Assembly: GCF_041428715.1 (NCBI RefSeq)
Contig: NZ_CP155572.1
DNA: 64,000 nt
Reading direction: 5' to 3' (one strand)
Source of the DNA: Sporomusa malonica
GTDB lineage: Bacteria; Bacillota; Negativicutes; Sporomusales; Sporomusaceae
The notes below the pieces were generated by a model. It was not told the DNA's origin. It saw only the letters and a list, made by a program, of their open reading frames with translations, and did not search any database. Of this stretch, positions 51,322-60,310 are shown in pieces. The stretch's first letter is position 1. Every line of letters begins with the position of its first letter. Both the position numbers and the translations under genes were made by a program.

Positions 51322-51901
51322 GGTCAGTTCCAAGGGAAGAAATTAAAGGATTGGTCGCTTTGCGGGTAATGCTTGCTGGGAAGTAACGTACCAATGAGGC
51401 TACCAGCAGCGCACAGGCAATTTTGTCAACAAGGTTGCCTGTTATGCGGGGAATAAAAGCGGCAGTAAAAATCTTTTGTCCACTCTTTAGCAACCAGAGA
51501 AAAATTAAATCAGTGCCGCCGCCAGTGAGGCCGCCGTAGACCCAAATAGCGATCGGAGTGCCAATGAGCGGAGCAACCACAGAGATTAAAAGACCGGTAA
51601 AGAGGGCTGTAAGCCAGGTAAAGGTATAACGCTGGGCAATATAACCGACAATGACGCCAATGGCTAAATTTACAATGGCAAAAGGAATGTTCTTAGGGTT
51701 GGTAATCATGCCCTGGATGATATTTGTAAGTAATCCAATTGCGCCGCCCCAAAATGGCCCGAACATGACTGCGCCCAAAATGGTGCCTAGTGTATCCAAA
51801 AATATCAGGGGGATTTTTAAGGTTTGCACAATGGTTCCCAGTACCAGGTTAATGGCAATACAGATGCTGCTAAATACCAGGGGAAAGGTTTGCGTTTGCA
51901 T
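51305..51901 (-). CDS. ECF transporter S component (CD3073-like)
   Basis: A 198-aa membrane protein with about six hydrophobic segments, starting MQTQTFPLVFSSICIAIN, with GTILGAVMFGPFWGGAIGLLTN and FAIVNLAIGVIVGYIAQR, as in energy-coupling-factor S components. It is the substrate-specific subunit; the EcfA/EcfT modules would be shared and are encoded elsewhere. GAGGTG lies before ATG 51901. Translationally coupled to the TudS-like desulfidase, it should import that enzyme's substrate. This two-gene association is one I recall from Clostridioides and other anaerobes. Confidence 0.85.
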   Translation of the reverse strand: MQTQTFPLVFSSICIAINLVLGTIVQTLKIPLIFLDTLGTILGAVMFGPFWGGAIGLLTNIIQGMITNPKNIPFAIVNLAIGVIVGYIAQRYTFTWLTALFTGLLISVVAPLIGTPIAIWVYGGLTGGGTDLIFLWLLKSGQKIFTAAFIPRITGNLVDKIACALLVASLVRYFPASITRKATNPLISSLGTDHAATK

Positions 51902-52216
51902 AATAATCACCTCTAAATAATTTATTGTCCTCATATAATCTGTTAGCCTATTTAAAAATAAATAAAATAAATGAAGACTATAAGTATATTCTATAATAAG
52001 GTTATTTTTCCTGCATATGGGAATGAAGCCTTGACTATAAATTCCTTGAATTTTCTTACCTTTAAGTCCTCAAAAGCATGAAGTGTTGTCAATAACCCCA
52101 TCCCTTGTAACACTACGGAATAAAGAGAGTTGTTTTTTTGCTCCTTTATACTATAATGAAACCATTAAAACCTAATAAGAGATTGCGTGCGGGTACAAAA
52201 GGTGGAGGTGCTTGAT
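51902..52216. promoter_or_regulatory. Divergent promoter region
   Basis: A 315-base AT-rich region between the ECF S-component and the D-amino-acid-type enzyme. A TATAAT (in TACTATAATG near 52150) could serve the forward gene. I see no riboswitch or strong inverted repeat. Confidence 0.4.
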
Positions 52217-53338
52217 ATGTTAAGAACAAATCAACTTACTACTCCCAGCTTTCTAGTGGATTTAGACAAAATGGAATTAAATATCAGGGAAATGGCAGAG
52301 CTCTGCAAGACTAACGGTAAAAAACTCTGTCCAATGGTAAAGACACATAAGAGTACTGGGGTAGCCGCCCTACAAGCGGCTCATGGTGCCGATAACTTTC
52401 TGGTAGGCACGCTTGACGAGGCCGAACGGCTGCAGCAGCAGGGTTATCAGGAACTGGTGCTGGCCTATCCTGTCGCCGCTGCCGAGAATATTGCCAGGGT
52501 GATTGACTTGGCAAAAAGAGCTCACGTTATTCTGAGTTTTGATGGTGTTGAAGCTGCCGCTGAATTTGAAGCCATGCTGCTGCAAGAGCAGATTGCGTTG
52601 GAGTATTTGATTATCATCGACTGCGGCTTGCACCGGTTCGGGGTGCAGCCGGATATCGTCCTTACGCTGGCACAAGACCTAAGCAAGTTCTCGCGTTTGA
52701 AGTTTAAGGGAATTGCCACTCATCCGGGGCATGTATACGGCAAGAGTACCGCTGCGGAAGTTGCGGCTGTAGCTAAAGCAGAGATTGATGCCTTGGAAAA
52801 AGCAGCGGACCTGCTGAGTAACGCGGGTTATGCAGTAGAAATAGTTGCTACAGGTAGCACTCCTACAGTACCGTTTGCAGCCCGAAGTAAAATGATTACC
52901 ACGCTTCGGCCTGGGAACTATATTTTCTATGATGCTATCCAAGTGGCATTAGGGGTAGTTCCTCCTGAGCGGTGTTCTCTGACAGTTTTGGCAACAGTCA
53001 TTGCCAATCCGGATAAGAACCTTTTTATCATGGATGCGGGCAGTAAGTGTTTGGGTTTAGATAAAGGCGCTCACAGCGTATCCCTGGTAAATGGTTACGG
53101 CATTATAAAAGATCACCCAGAATTAATGGTGGAAAGTTTATCTGAAGAGGTTGGCAAGATCAGAGTCAACGGAAATACCGGCATAAAGGTCGGGGATAAG
53201 ATTGAGATTATTCCCAATCACGCCTGTGCCGCGGCCAATATGACAAGTTTCTTAACAGGACATCGGAACGGTATTTGCGAAAGGACTATCGCGGTAGATG
53301 CGAGAGGTGGATCTAACATGAAGGCTCATTCTCTGTAG
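52217..53338 (+). CDS. PLP enzyme, D-threonine aldolase / D-serine dehydratase-like
   Basis: A 373-aa fold-type III PLP enzyme. The N-terminal alanine-racemase-like barrel has TPSFLVDLDKMELNI and the PLP lysine in PMVKTHKS (about residue 42); the phosphate-binding GSTPTVPF follows. The C-terminal D-serine-dehydratase-like domain has PNHACAAANM, whose His and Cys bind a divalent metal. It would cleave D-threonine/D-allothreonine to glycine and acetaldehyde or dehydrate D-serine. A glycine product would feed the neighbouring gcv operon, but that link is inference. ATG 52217 follows GGAGGTG by six bases. Confidence 0.88.
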   Translation: MLRTNQLTTPSFLVDLDKMELNIREMAELCKTNGKKLCPMVKTHKSTGVAALQAAHGADNFLVGTLDEAERLQQQGYQELVLAYPVAAAENIARVIDLAKRAHVILSFDGVEAAAEFEAMLLQEQIALEYLIIIDCGLHRFGVQPDIVLTLAQDLSKFSRLKFKGIATHPGHVYGKSTAAEVAAVAKAEIDALEKAADLLSNAGYAVEIVATGSTPTVPFAARSKMITTLRPGNYIFYDAIQVALGVVPPERCSLTVLATVIANPDKNLFIMDAGSKCLGLDKGAHSVSLVNGYGIIKDHPELMVESLSEEVGKIRVNGNTGIKVGDKIEIIPNHACAAANMTSFLTGHRNGICERTIAVDARGGSNMKAHSL

Positions 53339-53410
53339 AAGATCCATTCGTCCGTTTACCATGACAATCTCAGGCCAGTCCGGCATAGCTCGTTGTTCGG
53401 ATGATGATTT

Positions 53411-53440
53411 AGCCGTATTCTTCGGGGTACGGCTTTTTTC
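53411..53440 (+). terminator. Intrinsic terminator
   Basis: AGCCGTA (53411-53417) pairs with TACGGCT (53428-53434), followed by TTTTT. Confidence 0.8.
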
Positions 53441-53542
53441 AATTCTCCCGCTATCAAGATCACCATAGTTGTGACACGAGATATCTTTGGATTTATTAGG
53501 GGATACTATTTTTATTCCACCATTTAGGAAAGGAGTACTGCC

Positions 53543-56182
53543 ATGAATCAATATGTGCTTTACTTCTCTGAAATCAATAAATCAAGTTTGGCATTGGTTG
53601 GCGGAAAAGGGGCAAATCTTGGCGAATTGTGCCGTATTCCCGGAGTTGAGGTGCCTGCAGGCTTTTGTGTCACCACCCAAGCTTACGCCGACTTCGTTTA
53701 TACGAGCGGGGAGTTTGCCGCGTTCATGGAATCACTGCAATTCATTAAGGCTGAATCACTAGAGGAAATCAAAACAATAGGGCAGCGCATACGCACCCAT
53801 CTCGAAAGTCTCGACATTCCCGCCCATATTGAGCAGGAATTTGTCCAGGCTTGGAAACTGACAGGCAGTCAGCATGCCTATGCCGTCCGCTCCAGCGCCA
53901 CGGCAGAAGACCTGCCGGGAGCATCTTTCGCCGGGCAGCAGGACACTTATCTGAATATCAAGGGGGAAAGCGAGCTTCTTTTCCATGTCCGCAAATGCTG
54001 GGCGTCACTGTTTACCGACCGGGCCATTGCCTATCGGGCGAAAAATGGCTTCGACCATCGCAAGGTGCTGCTGTCGGTAGTCGTGCAGCGGATGGTTTTT
54101 CCTGAGGTGTCGGGCATTATGTTTACCGCTGATCCGGTGACAGGCAACCGCAAGGTGGTTTCCATCGACGCTGCTTTTGGGCTGGGGGAAGCGCTGGTGT
54201 CCGGCTTGGTAAATGCCGACCTTTATAAGGTGCGGGCCGGGAGGATCGTCAAAAGACAGGTAGCTGCCAAAAAACTGGCCATTTACCCTCTGGCCGACGG
54301 CGGCACGGAAGAGCGGGAAATCCTCCCTCAGCAGCAAAGCAAGCAAGCGTTGGCCGACGAGGCCATTCTGGCGCTGGCACGGGTGGGAAGACTGATCGAG
54401 GGGCATTTCGGCCGTCCGCAAGATATCGAATGGGGCTATGCTGACGGCAAGATCTATATTGTCCAGAGCCGTCCGATAACCACCTTATACCCTTTGCCGG
54501 AGTTGGGCGACGCTACGCCGGGGGTGTTCGTTTCCTTCGGCCACGCGCAGATGATGACCGACCCGATCAAGCCGCTGGGGATGTCTATTTGGGAAAAAAC
54601 GATGGCGGCGATCGACAGCCAGTATAGTCTGGTGCCGGCCGGGGGCCGTCTGTACCTCGATATAACCGATTCGCTGGCCTCGTGGCTGGGTCGAAAGACA
54701 GCGCCGGCAATGTACAGCAAGTCGGATGCGCTTTTGAGCAGCGCCATCTCCGAGGCCATTCGCCGCCGCGATTTCATCGCCACGCTGAAGTCGCGTAAAC
54801 GGACCGCGGGTGCGAAGTCATACACGAGAAAAAGCGTGGCCACGATTGCCGGGGCGACGTTTGAGATGCTGTTTAAGGAGAAGATCGAAGCTCCCGACGT
54901 GGCGGAAATCGCCGACAAGGTCATCGGCGAGCTGCGGCGCGACCTAGCCCGGCAGTCGGGCCGGGACCGGCTGGATTTTATCGCCGGTCATTTCAGCAAG
55001 GGCTTCGAGGTCTTTATCGAAGGAATCGGCCGGCCGGTGTTCGCGGCCTGGATGGCGTCGATGCTGATCGGCTGGCTGGCGCGGCATTGGCTGGGCGAGC
55101 CATCGCCGCTGGACGAGCTGACGAAGTCGGTGCCGGGCAATGTGTCAACGGAGATGGGCTTGAAGCTGGGCGACCTTGCCGACGTCATCCGCCCTTACCC
55201 GGCCGCGTTGGAGTACATGAAGGTAGCGGACGACGCCACTTTCCTGGATAGCCTGGGGCGGGTCGAGGGCGGCACGGCGATCCGGCCGGCGTTCGCGGCC
55301 TTTTTGGCTAAATACGGCATGCGCTGTCCGGGCGAAATTGATATCACCCGGCCCAGATGGCGGGAAAGGCCAACCCAATTGGTGCCGGCGATCGTCAGCC
55401 ACATCCAGAGCGCGGAGCCGGGCGAGCATCGCCTGAGGTTCGCTCAGGGGAAGACGGAAGCCGAACAGGCAGCACAAACGCTGCTGCGGCGTCTGAAACG
55501 GAAACTGGGTGGCGGTTTCAAAGCCCGGTTGATGGGCAAGTTCATCAGGACGTACCGGGAGTTCATCGGCCTCAGGGAATATCCGAAATATCTCATGGTG
55601 AGTCTGCTTGACGAGTACAAGCGGGCGATCATGGAAGAGGCCGCAAGGCTGGTGGAGCGGGGAACGGTGGATCGGGCGGAGGACGTTTTTTACCTGACGC
55701 TGGAGGAACTGACGGCTGCGGTGACTACCGGTCGGGCTGACCGGGGCAAGATCGCCGCTTTGAAGGAAAAGTATGCAGAGTATGAGAAACTGAAGCCGCC
55801 GCGGGTGCTGACCAGCGAGGGCGAGACGCTTTTCGGCTCGTACGCGCCGCGTGAGCTGCCGGCGGGGGCGCTGGCGGGCATGCCCGTTTCCTCAGGAGTT
55901 GTGGAAGGACGGGCACGGATTATCACTAAGTTGGAAGAAGCCGATTTAGAAAAAGGCGATATTCTGGTAGCACCTTTCACCGATCCGGGTTGGACACCCT
56001 TATTCGTTTCGGCTAGCGGCCTGGTTACAGAAATCGGCGGCCTCATGACCCATGGCGCTGTCGTAGCCCGTGAATACGGCATTCCCGCTGTGGTAGGGGT
56101 CGACGACGCAACGCACAAAATTCACGATGGTCAGATAATACGTGTGGACGGTACGCAGGGGTTCGTAGAGATTCTGGAATAG
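53543..56182 (+). CDS. rph: Rifampicin phosphotransferase-like / PEP synthase-family protein
   Basis: An 879-aa protein with the three-domain layout of Rph. The ATP-grasp domain (residues 1 to about 320) has LVGGKGANLGELCRI, YAVRSSATAEDLPGASFAGQ and DIEWGYADGKIYIVQSRPIT. A middle domain (about 330-760) corresponds to the rifamycin-binding region. The C-terminal phosphohistidine domain has GGLMTHGAVVAREYGIPAVVGV (His about 837). Rph transfers the ATP beta-phosphate to rifamycins; a PEP-synthase-like role is the alternative. Base composition is unusual: by hand count 54901-54960 is 43/60 G+C while 55921-55980 is 24/60, so the middle looks acquired. ATG follows GGAAAGGAG. Monocistronic. Confidence 0.82.
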   Translation: MNQYVLYFSEINKSSLALVGGKGANLGELCRIPGVEVPAGFCVTTQAYADFVYTSGEFAAFMESLQFIKAESLEEIKTIGQRIRTHLESLDIPAHIEQEFVQAWKLTGSQHAYAVRSSATAEDLPGASFAGQQDTYLNIKGESELLFHVRKCWASLFTDRAIAYRAKNGFDHRKVLLSVVVQRMVFPEVSGIMFTADPVTGNRKVVSIDAAFGLGEALVSGLVNADLYKVRAGRIVKRQVAAKKLAIYPLADGGTEEREILPQQQSKQALADEAILALARVGRLIEGHFGRPQDIEWGYADGKIYIVQSRPITTLYPLPELGDATPGVFVSFGHAQMMTDPIKPLGMSIWEKTMAAIDSQYSLVPAGGRLYLDITDSLASWLGRKTAPAMYSKSDALLSSAISEAIRRRDFIATLKSRKRTAGAKSYTRKSVATIAGATFEMLFKEKIEAPDVAEIADKVIGELRRDLARQSGRDRLDFIAGHFSKGFEVFIEGIGRPVFAAWMASMLIGWLARHWLGEPSPLDELTKSVPGNVSTEMGLKLGDLADVIRPYPAALEYMKVADDATFLDSLGRVEGGTAIRPAFAAFLAKYGMRCPGEIDITRPRWRERPTQLVPAIVSHIQSAEPGEHRLRFAQGKTEAEQAAQTLLRRLKRKLGGGFKARLMGKFIRTYREFIGLREYPKYLMVSLLDEYKRAIMEEAARLVERGTVDRAEDVFYLTLEELTAAVTTGRADRGKIAALKEKYAEYEKLKPPRVLTSEGETLFGSYAPRELPAGALAGMPVSSGVVEGRARIITKLEEADLEKGDILVAPFTDPGWTPLFVSASGLVTEIGGLMTHGAVVAREYGIPAVVGVDDATHKIHDGQIIRVDGTQGFVEILE

Positions 56183-56292
56183 AGTATGCTTTAAACGTTG
56201 TCACAACTCTAATAGTGGCTCTGTAAATGGTGAAACAAAATGTTCATCTCCTGTATTTTTGCCCAATCTAGAAGGTATAAGGGATGTAAGAA

Positions 56293-56330
56293 AAGCCCCT
56301 TCTGCAACAGTGCCGTTACGGAAGGGGCTT
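56293..56330 (-). terminator. Intrinsic terminator of the RNB gene
   Basis: AAGCCCCTTC (56293-56302) pairs with GAAGGGGCTT (56321-56330). The T-rich tail (TTCTTAC) is on the reverse strand, so it mainly serves the RNB gene, and it may also stop rph read-through. Confidence 0.8.
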
Positions 56331-56382
56331 AGTGTTTGAATTTACACTGTAAGAAAAACATTGAGTTTGTTGATTTCTTCAA

Positions 56383-57855
56383 CTATATTTTCTTAAAATC
56401 AATATATCCTTGATCGACATCCGTATGTAGCAATTGTACTCTGATTCTTTGCCCGACAGCCTCACCTTTAAAGCGGCCAACAAGTTTTCCTTCGACAGGT
56501 GGATGAAGCAGTCGAACCCAAGTTCCTTTTGCGGCTGCGCCAGTGATAATGGCCTCGAATTTTTCTCCAATTCGGGATTGTAGCAGTATCGCCGCGGCGG
56601 ATTTGGCAACCTGACGTTCCACTTTCTGCGCTACATTCTCGGTCTCGGTACAGTGTTTGGCTAGCAATTCTAGTTCATCAATTTGATAAGGAACCGGGCT
56701 TCCTGATAAAGCTGCTTTTAGTAACCGCTGCGTAATTAAGTCCGGATACCTTCTATTGGGGGCTGTAGAATGGGCATAATCCTTGACTGCTAAGCCGAAA
56801 TGCCCGGCAGACTTATCACCTTGAACCTCGACAACATATTCACCAGCACCTAATAACTTAATAATACTGAGGGAAAGATCAGGAAACCGAAGCGGATCAG
56901 CGATTTTTTGTGCTGTCAGAAATGCCTCTAACGCCTTTGAGTCAGCTTGTCTAGGCAATGCAAAGTTATGTTCCAAAGCAAGTTCTATAATCCTTTCCCA
57001 TTTTTTTGGTGTTCGAACAACACGCCTTAGTGAAGGGAATTTTTTCGTTTCCAGGTATCGTGCAGTAACACCATTAGCCGCAATCATAAAATCCTCAATC
57101 AGGTCTTTAGCACTATTCCGTTCTTCGACTTCCAAATCCCTGATTTCATCAATGTCAAAGATGGGACGGGCTTCTACTGTTTCAAAATCCAGTGCACCGT
57201 GCATGTGGCGGAGCGTTTTTAACTTTTGTGCCACTTGATGCTGTATATCGATATTTTCTGCAAGTCCAGGTACTGCGGCAATGGCCTGCGGCATGGATTC
57301 ACTACCGTCCAGCCATGCGGCAACGCTGTTGTATGCCAACTTTGCGTGGTTTCGGACCATTGCTCTATAAATATCTGAACTAAGTATTTCGCCATTCCTG
57401 GCATAGACGATTTCAACAATGATTGCCAGTCGATCTGAGTCAACATTAAGAGAGGTAAGATTATAGGAGAGTTTTTCAGGCAGCATGGGGAATATTTGCC
57501 CAGCTGTATAAATAGAAGTGGTATTATGTTGTGCATGCTCATCGATTGCCGAGGACTTCTTTACCAAAGCATCCACATCGGCGATCGCCACAAGAACTTT
57601 TACTGCTTCTTCGGGCATTTTGATGGCAACGGTAAGCTGATCCAGGTCGTTTGAATCATCGTTATCTATTGAACACCACAGTAGATCCCTAAGATCGCGT
57701 ATAGATTTTTCAAGTTTAGGAGTGTTTTCGTCAAGTTTGTTCAGTTCGTTAATAACTTGAGGAGAAAAGTCTGGAAAAAGACCTTTTTCGAGCATCGCCC
57801 GATGCGCAATTTGCTGTAAGCGGGAACGATGTTGTTTGTCATTGGTGCTACTCAT
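56383..57855 (-). CDS. RNB-domain ribonuclease (RNase II/R family, compact)
   Basis: A 490-aa exoribonuclease of the RNase II/R family. The catalytic acidic region CSIDNDDSNDLDQL lies near residue 66-80; later motifs are GHFGLAVKDYAHSTAPNRRYPDL and a C-terminal S1-like beta-barrel with GTWVRLLHPP. There are no N-terminal cold-shock domains, so it is shorter than RNase R (about 750 aa), as in the organellar/cyanobacterial-type short forms. It hydrolyses RNA 3' to 5'. ATG 57855 is chosen for the AGGAGG seven bases upstream. Monocistronic, convergent with rph. Confidence 0.9.
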   Translation of the reverse strand: MSSTNDKQHRSRLQQIAHRAMLEKGLFPDFSPQVINELNKLDENTPKLEKSIRDLRDLLWCSIDNDDSNDLDQLTVAIKMPEEAVKVLVAIADVDALVKKSSAIDEHAQHNTTSIYTAGQIFPMLPEKLSYNLTSLNVDSDRLAIIVEIVYARNGEILSSDIYRAMVRNHAKLAYNSVAAWLDGSESMPQAIAAVPGLAENIDIQHQVAQKLKTLRHMHGALDFETVEARPIFDIDEIRDLEVEERNSAKDLIEDFMIAANGVTARYLETKKFPSLRRVVRTPKKWERIIELALEHNFALPRQADSKALEAFLTAQKIADPLRFPDLSLSIIKLLGAGEYVVEVQGDKSAGHFGLAVKDYAHSTAPNRRYPDLITQRLLKAALSGSPVPYQIDELELLAKHCTETENVAQKVERQVAKSAAAILLQSRIGEKFEAIITGAAAKGTWVRLLHPPVEGKLVGRFKGEAVGQRIRVQLLHTDVDQGYIDFKKI

Positions 57856-58212
57856 TTTGTCCTCCTGCATAAAGATGCTTATTTATATTCTCGTTGATTT
57901 GCTTCCAGGCTTAACTAGTCTTACTATCTGTTAGGAGTCAGTCTGAGCAGGGTTTGCCCCTAGTTAATATTCATGGTACTATCTCAAAGCGGAGACAGTA
58001 CCATGAAAATAAAAACAAAAGAATTTATAAAACATTGGACTAGTACTTCTGGTTCTGAAACTACTTTTCCTGCTGCTGACACACAAATAACGCTTATAAT
58101 CAACTACAGAATATTTTATTGCCAGCATGGACAGAATTTTTTGGTAAGTGTATCATAGAATTCGTGAGGATTTATAGCTGCCCTTGCCTGCGCTGGTCCG
58201 GAGAATACAACC
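57856..58212 (+). promoter_or_regulatory. Leader with start-codon-burying hairpin
   Basis: A 357-base region without an assured gene. CATGGTACTATCTC (57972-57985) pairs, with one mismatch, with GAGACAGTACCATG (57992-58005) around AAAGCG. The right arm contains both GGAGA and the ATG (58003) of a 51-codon open frame (MKIKTKEFIKHW..., to 58158), so the hairpin could hide that start or be an operator. The frame's second half looks non-coding, so I do not call it a gene. Confidence 0.45.
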
Positions 58213-58377
58213 ATGAATATCAAAGCCGTGCCAGGCTTCAAAGGTGATGAATACAAGATTGAAATACAAGGCGAAGAAGTACACGCCGAACTCAACATCT
58301 ATTCCCGTACCAGCGCAATTGCCGCCTGGAGCGTAGTAGAAGTTTTGCAGAATACCGTAGCACCGATTGTAGTTTAG
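58213..58377 (+). CDS. Small hypothetical protein, 54 aa, coupled to the dehydrogenase-like gene
   Basis: I do not recognise this protein. It reads MNIKAVPGFKGDEYKIEIQG, EEVHAELNIYSRTSAIAAW and SVVEVLQNTVAPIVV. The first half looks beta-stranded, the middle (TSAIAAWSVVEVLQN) like an amphipathic helix. CGGAGA lies nine bases before the ATG. Its stop is 13 bases before the ATG of the dehydrogenase-like gene, whose ribosome binding site TAGGAGG overlaps the stop codon, so the two genes are coupled. The composition and spacing make it a real gene; a subunit or regulator of the next protein is a reasonable inference. Confidence 0.65.
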   Translation: MNIKAVPGFKGDEYKIEIQGEEVHAELNIYSRTSAIAAWSVVEVLQNTVAPIVV

Positions 58378-58390
58378 GAGGTCCCACGCA

Positions 58391-59296
58391 ATGTTTAAAA
58401 AATTAGTTGCCATAGAACCGGTAAGCCTGATTCCGTCAGCTCAGCAGAAACTTCATGAGTATGCAAAAGAAGTAGTGCTGTTTGATGACGTTCCTCAGGA
58501 CGATGCAGAAATAATCCGTCGAATCGGCGATGCTGATGCCGTACTGCTCAGTTATACCAGCCGTATCGAAAAGAACGTACTTGAGGCCTGCCCCGGCATC
58601 CGCTACATTGGCATGTGCTGCAGCTTATATTCCGAAGAAAGTGCCAATGTAGATATTCGCACCGCTCGTGCCAGAAATATCACAGTATACGGCGTTCGCG
58701 ATTATGGCGACCAGGGCGTTATCGAATATATCACCAGCGAACTTATCCGCTATCTCCACGGTTTTGGTGATAAGCAGTGGCAGGAACTACCGGTAGAGCT
58801 TACCGATCTAAAAGTCGGCATAGTCGGCCTCGGTACTTCAGGCCAGCTGATTGCCGCCGGCCTTCAAGCACTGGGAGCCGATTTATATTATTTTGGTCGA
58901 ACCCGCAAGCCGGAGCAGGAAGAAAAAAATATCAAATATCTGCCACTGAAAGAACTGCTGAACACAGTGGACGTCGTATGCACCTGCCTGAATAAAAACG
59001 TCATCTTATTCAACGATGAACAATTTGAATGGCTTGGCAATCACAAAATAATGTTCAATACCTCCATCGGTCCGTCGCACGACATTGCCGCCCTTGCCAA
59101 ATGGCTTGAACACGGTAATAATGAATTTTTCTGCGACACTGCTGCCGCTCTCGGCGATGATACCGGCAAGCTTCTTGCCAACCCTCATGTAAACTGCGTG
59201 AACAGATCATCCGGTCGCACCAGACAGGCCTTTGACCGCCTGAGCGAGAAGGTATTGAAAAATATAGAAACGTTTTTAAACGAGAATAAACTATAA
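58391..59296 (+). CDS. D-2-hydroxyacid dehydrogenase-fold protein lacking the catalytic triad
   Basis: A 301-aa protein with the D-isomer 2-hydroxyacid dehydrogenase fold: NAD-binding LKVGIVGLGTSGQLIAAGLQALGAD (in two pieces, about residues 137-160) and the catalytic-domain halves on either side. The family's catalytic residues appear replaced: the Arg position of NtaRGxxVD reads FNTSIGPSHDIAAL (Ile), the Glu position of DVfxxEP reads CDTAAALGDD, and the His position of PHxAxxT reads VNRSSGRT (Arg/Ser). It may thus bind NAD(P) without classical dehydrogenase activity. It is second in a two-gene operon with a 54-aa protein and ends at a terminator. Confidence 0.82.
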   Translation: MFKKLVAIEPVSLIPSAQQKLHEYAKEVVLFDDVPQDDAEIIRRIGDADAVLLSYTSRIEKNVLEACPGIRYIGMCCSLYSEESANVDIRTARARNITVYGVRDYGDQGVIEYITSELIRYLHGFGDKQWQELPVELTDLKVGIVGLGTSGQLIAAGLQALGADLYYFGRTRKPEQEEKNIKYLPLKELLNTVDVVCTCLNKNVILFNDEQFEWLGNHKIMFNTSIGPSHDIAALAKWLEHGNNEFFCDTAAALGDDTGKLLANPHVNCVNRSSGRTRQAFDRLSEKVLKNIETFLNENKL

Positions 59297-59328
59297 ACGC
59301 AGGGTTATACATGATTGAAGAAGTGATA

Positions 59329-59368
59329 AAAAACAACCTGTACCATTTTGGCACAAGTTGTTTTTTTA
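59329..59368 (+). terminator. Intrinsic terminator
   Basis: AACAACCTGTACC pairs with GGCACAAGTTGTT with two mismatches, followed by seven T. Confidence 0.8.
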
Positions 59369-59404
59369 TTACTCCCAGAGCATAGAGTGCAAGCTGCGGG
59401 GTGG

Positions 59405-60310
59405 TTAAAATACGTGTTTTCCCGACCAGCCAAGGCCTAAAAAGCCCCGGGGTTTTTTTCTTAATTTTTTGGTTACGGCATCTCCTGGCTGGATTGAGTT
59501 TCGTAATGCCGTACCATCTTCTTTAGTCTTTAGTTTGGCTACGCACATGGTATCTAAAACTTCAATGACTTCCAACTCACCAATATTTCTTTTTAACACA
59601 ATCAGTTCGCCGGTAACCGGATGCCTCATGGCTGTACTTGCGCCATTAACCTCCAGCATATCGCCGGTAGCAATATTGTGATTTGTGCCCAAGTCAATAA
59701 AATATTGGCTGCCCTCAGCTTTGATCACATAGCCCTGTAAGGGGATAAATTTGTAGATTTTTCTAACTGAATCATAGGCTGCTTCAGAGAGCGCAGTGTT
59801 AATATCTTCATTATAATTAGTAATGGAGGTTTGATCAGACCAGGCAATTTGACCATTCTTTACATTAACTAGTTTTAAAGTAAGAGTAACATTGCTTTTC
59901 GTGGTACCTTCCACCCATTCGTTGCGCTGGTGCTTTTTATTATAATAATAATGCCCTGGTTCTTTACTAATACTGCCGTCAGCCGAGCCAAGCAATAAGT
60001 AATCCAGGCCAAGAATGCCACCTAATTCGCTAGCCGTTGCTTCGTCAATGAAGCCTTGGGCGCTGCGTTTTTGTTCTGCAAATACGCGTGATAATTCGGT
60101 TCGTTCAACCACCGTACAAGATTTTAAGTTTACTAAATCGGCAGTGATCATTTCGGCGGCCATTACTCCGAATTGATTATAGGGACTGTCATTTTTGAAA
60201 GGAAGAACGCCGATTTTTTTAGTAGTAGCTTCGCTAGCTAACGCTACGCTCGAAAATAGAGTAATAAAGACACAAACCAACGCTATTCCCCAAATACCTC
60301 TCCGTACCAT
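59405..60310 (-). CDS. CsgG-family secreted/periplasmic protein
   Basis: A 301-aa protein. A signal peptide (MVRRGIWGIALVCVFITLF, cleaved near ALASEA) is followed by a CsgG-like domain: KKIGVLPFKNDSPYNQFGVMAAEMITADLVNL, CTVVERTELSRVFAEQK, LGLDYLLLGSADGS and the beta-rich NVTLTLKLVNVKNGQIAWSDQT, quoted in pieces. There is no lipobox Cys, so unlike curli CsgG it is probably soluble in the periplasm. The C-terminal third carries an SH3-like stretch (YFIDLGTNHNIATGDMLEV). ATG 60310 follows GGGAGG. It is divergent from a FlgT-domain gene, which suggests a shared envelope role. Confidence 0.82.
   Translation of the reverse strand: MVRRGIWGIALVCVFITLFSSVALASEATTKKIGVLPFKNDSPYNQFGVMAAEMITADLVNLKSCTVVERTELSRVFAEQKRSAQGFIDEATASELGGILGLDYLLLGSADGSISKEPGHYYYNKKHQRNEWVEGTTKSNVTLTLKLVNVKNGQIAWSDQTSITNYNEDINTALSEAAYDSVRKIYKFIPLQGYVIKAEGSQYFIDLGTNHNIATGDMLEVNGASTAMRHPVTGELIVLKRNIGELEVIEVLDTMCVAKLKTKEDGTALRNSIQPGDAVTKKLRKKPRGFLGLGWSGKHVF

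Noticed and set aside
58003..58158. 51-codon frame MKIKTKEFIKHW...
   Set aside because: The start is buried in a hairpin and the second half looks non-coding; described as leader instead.
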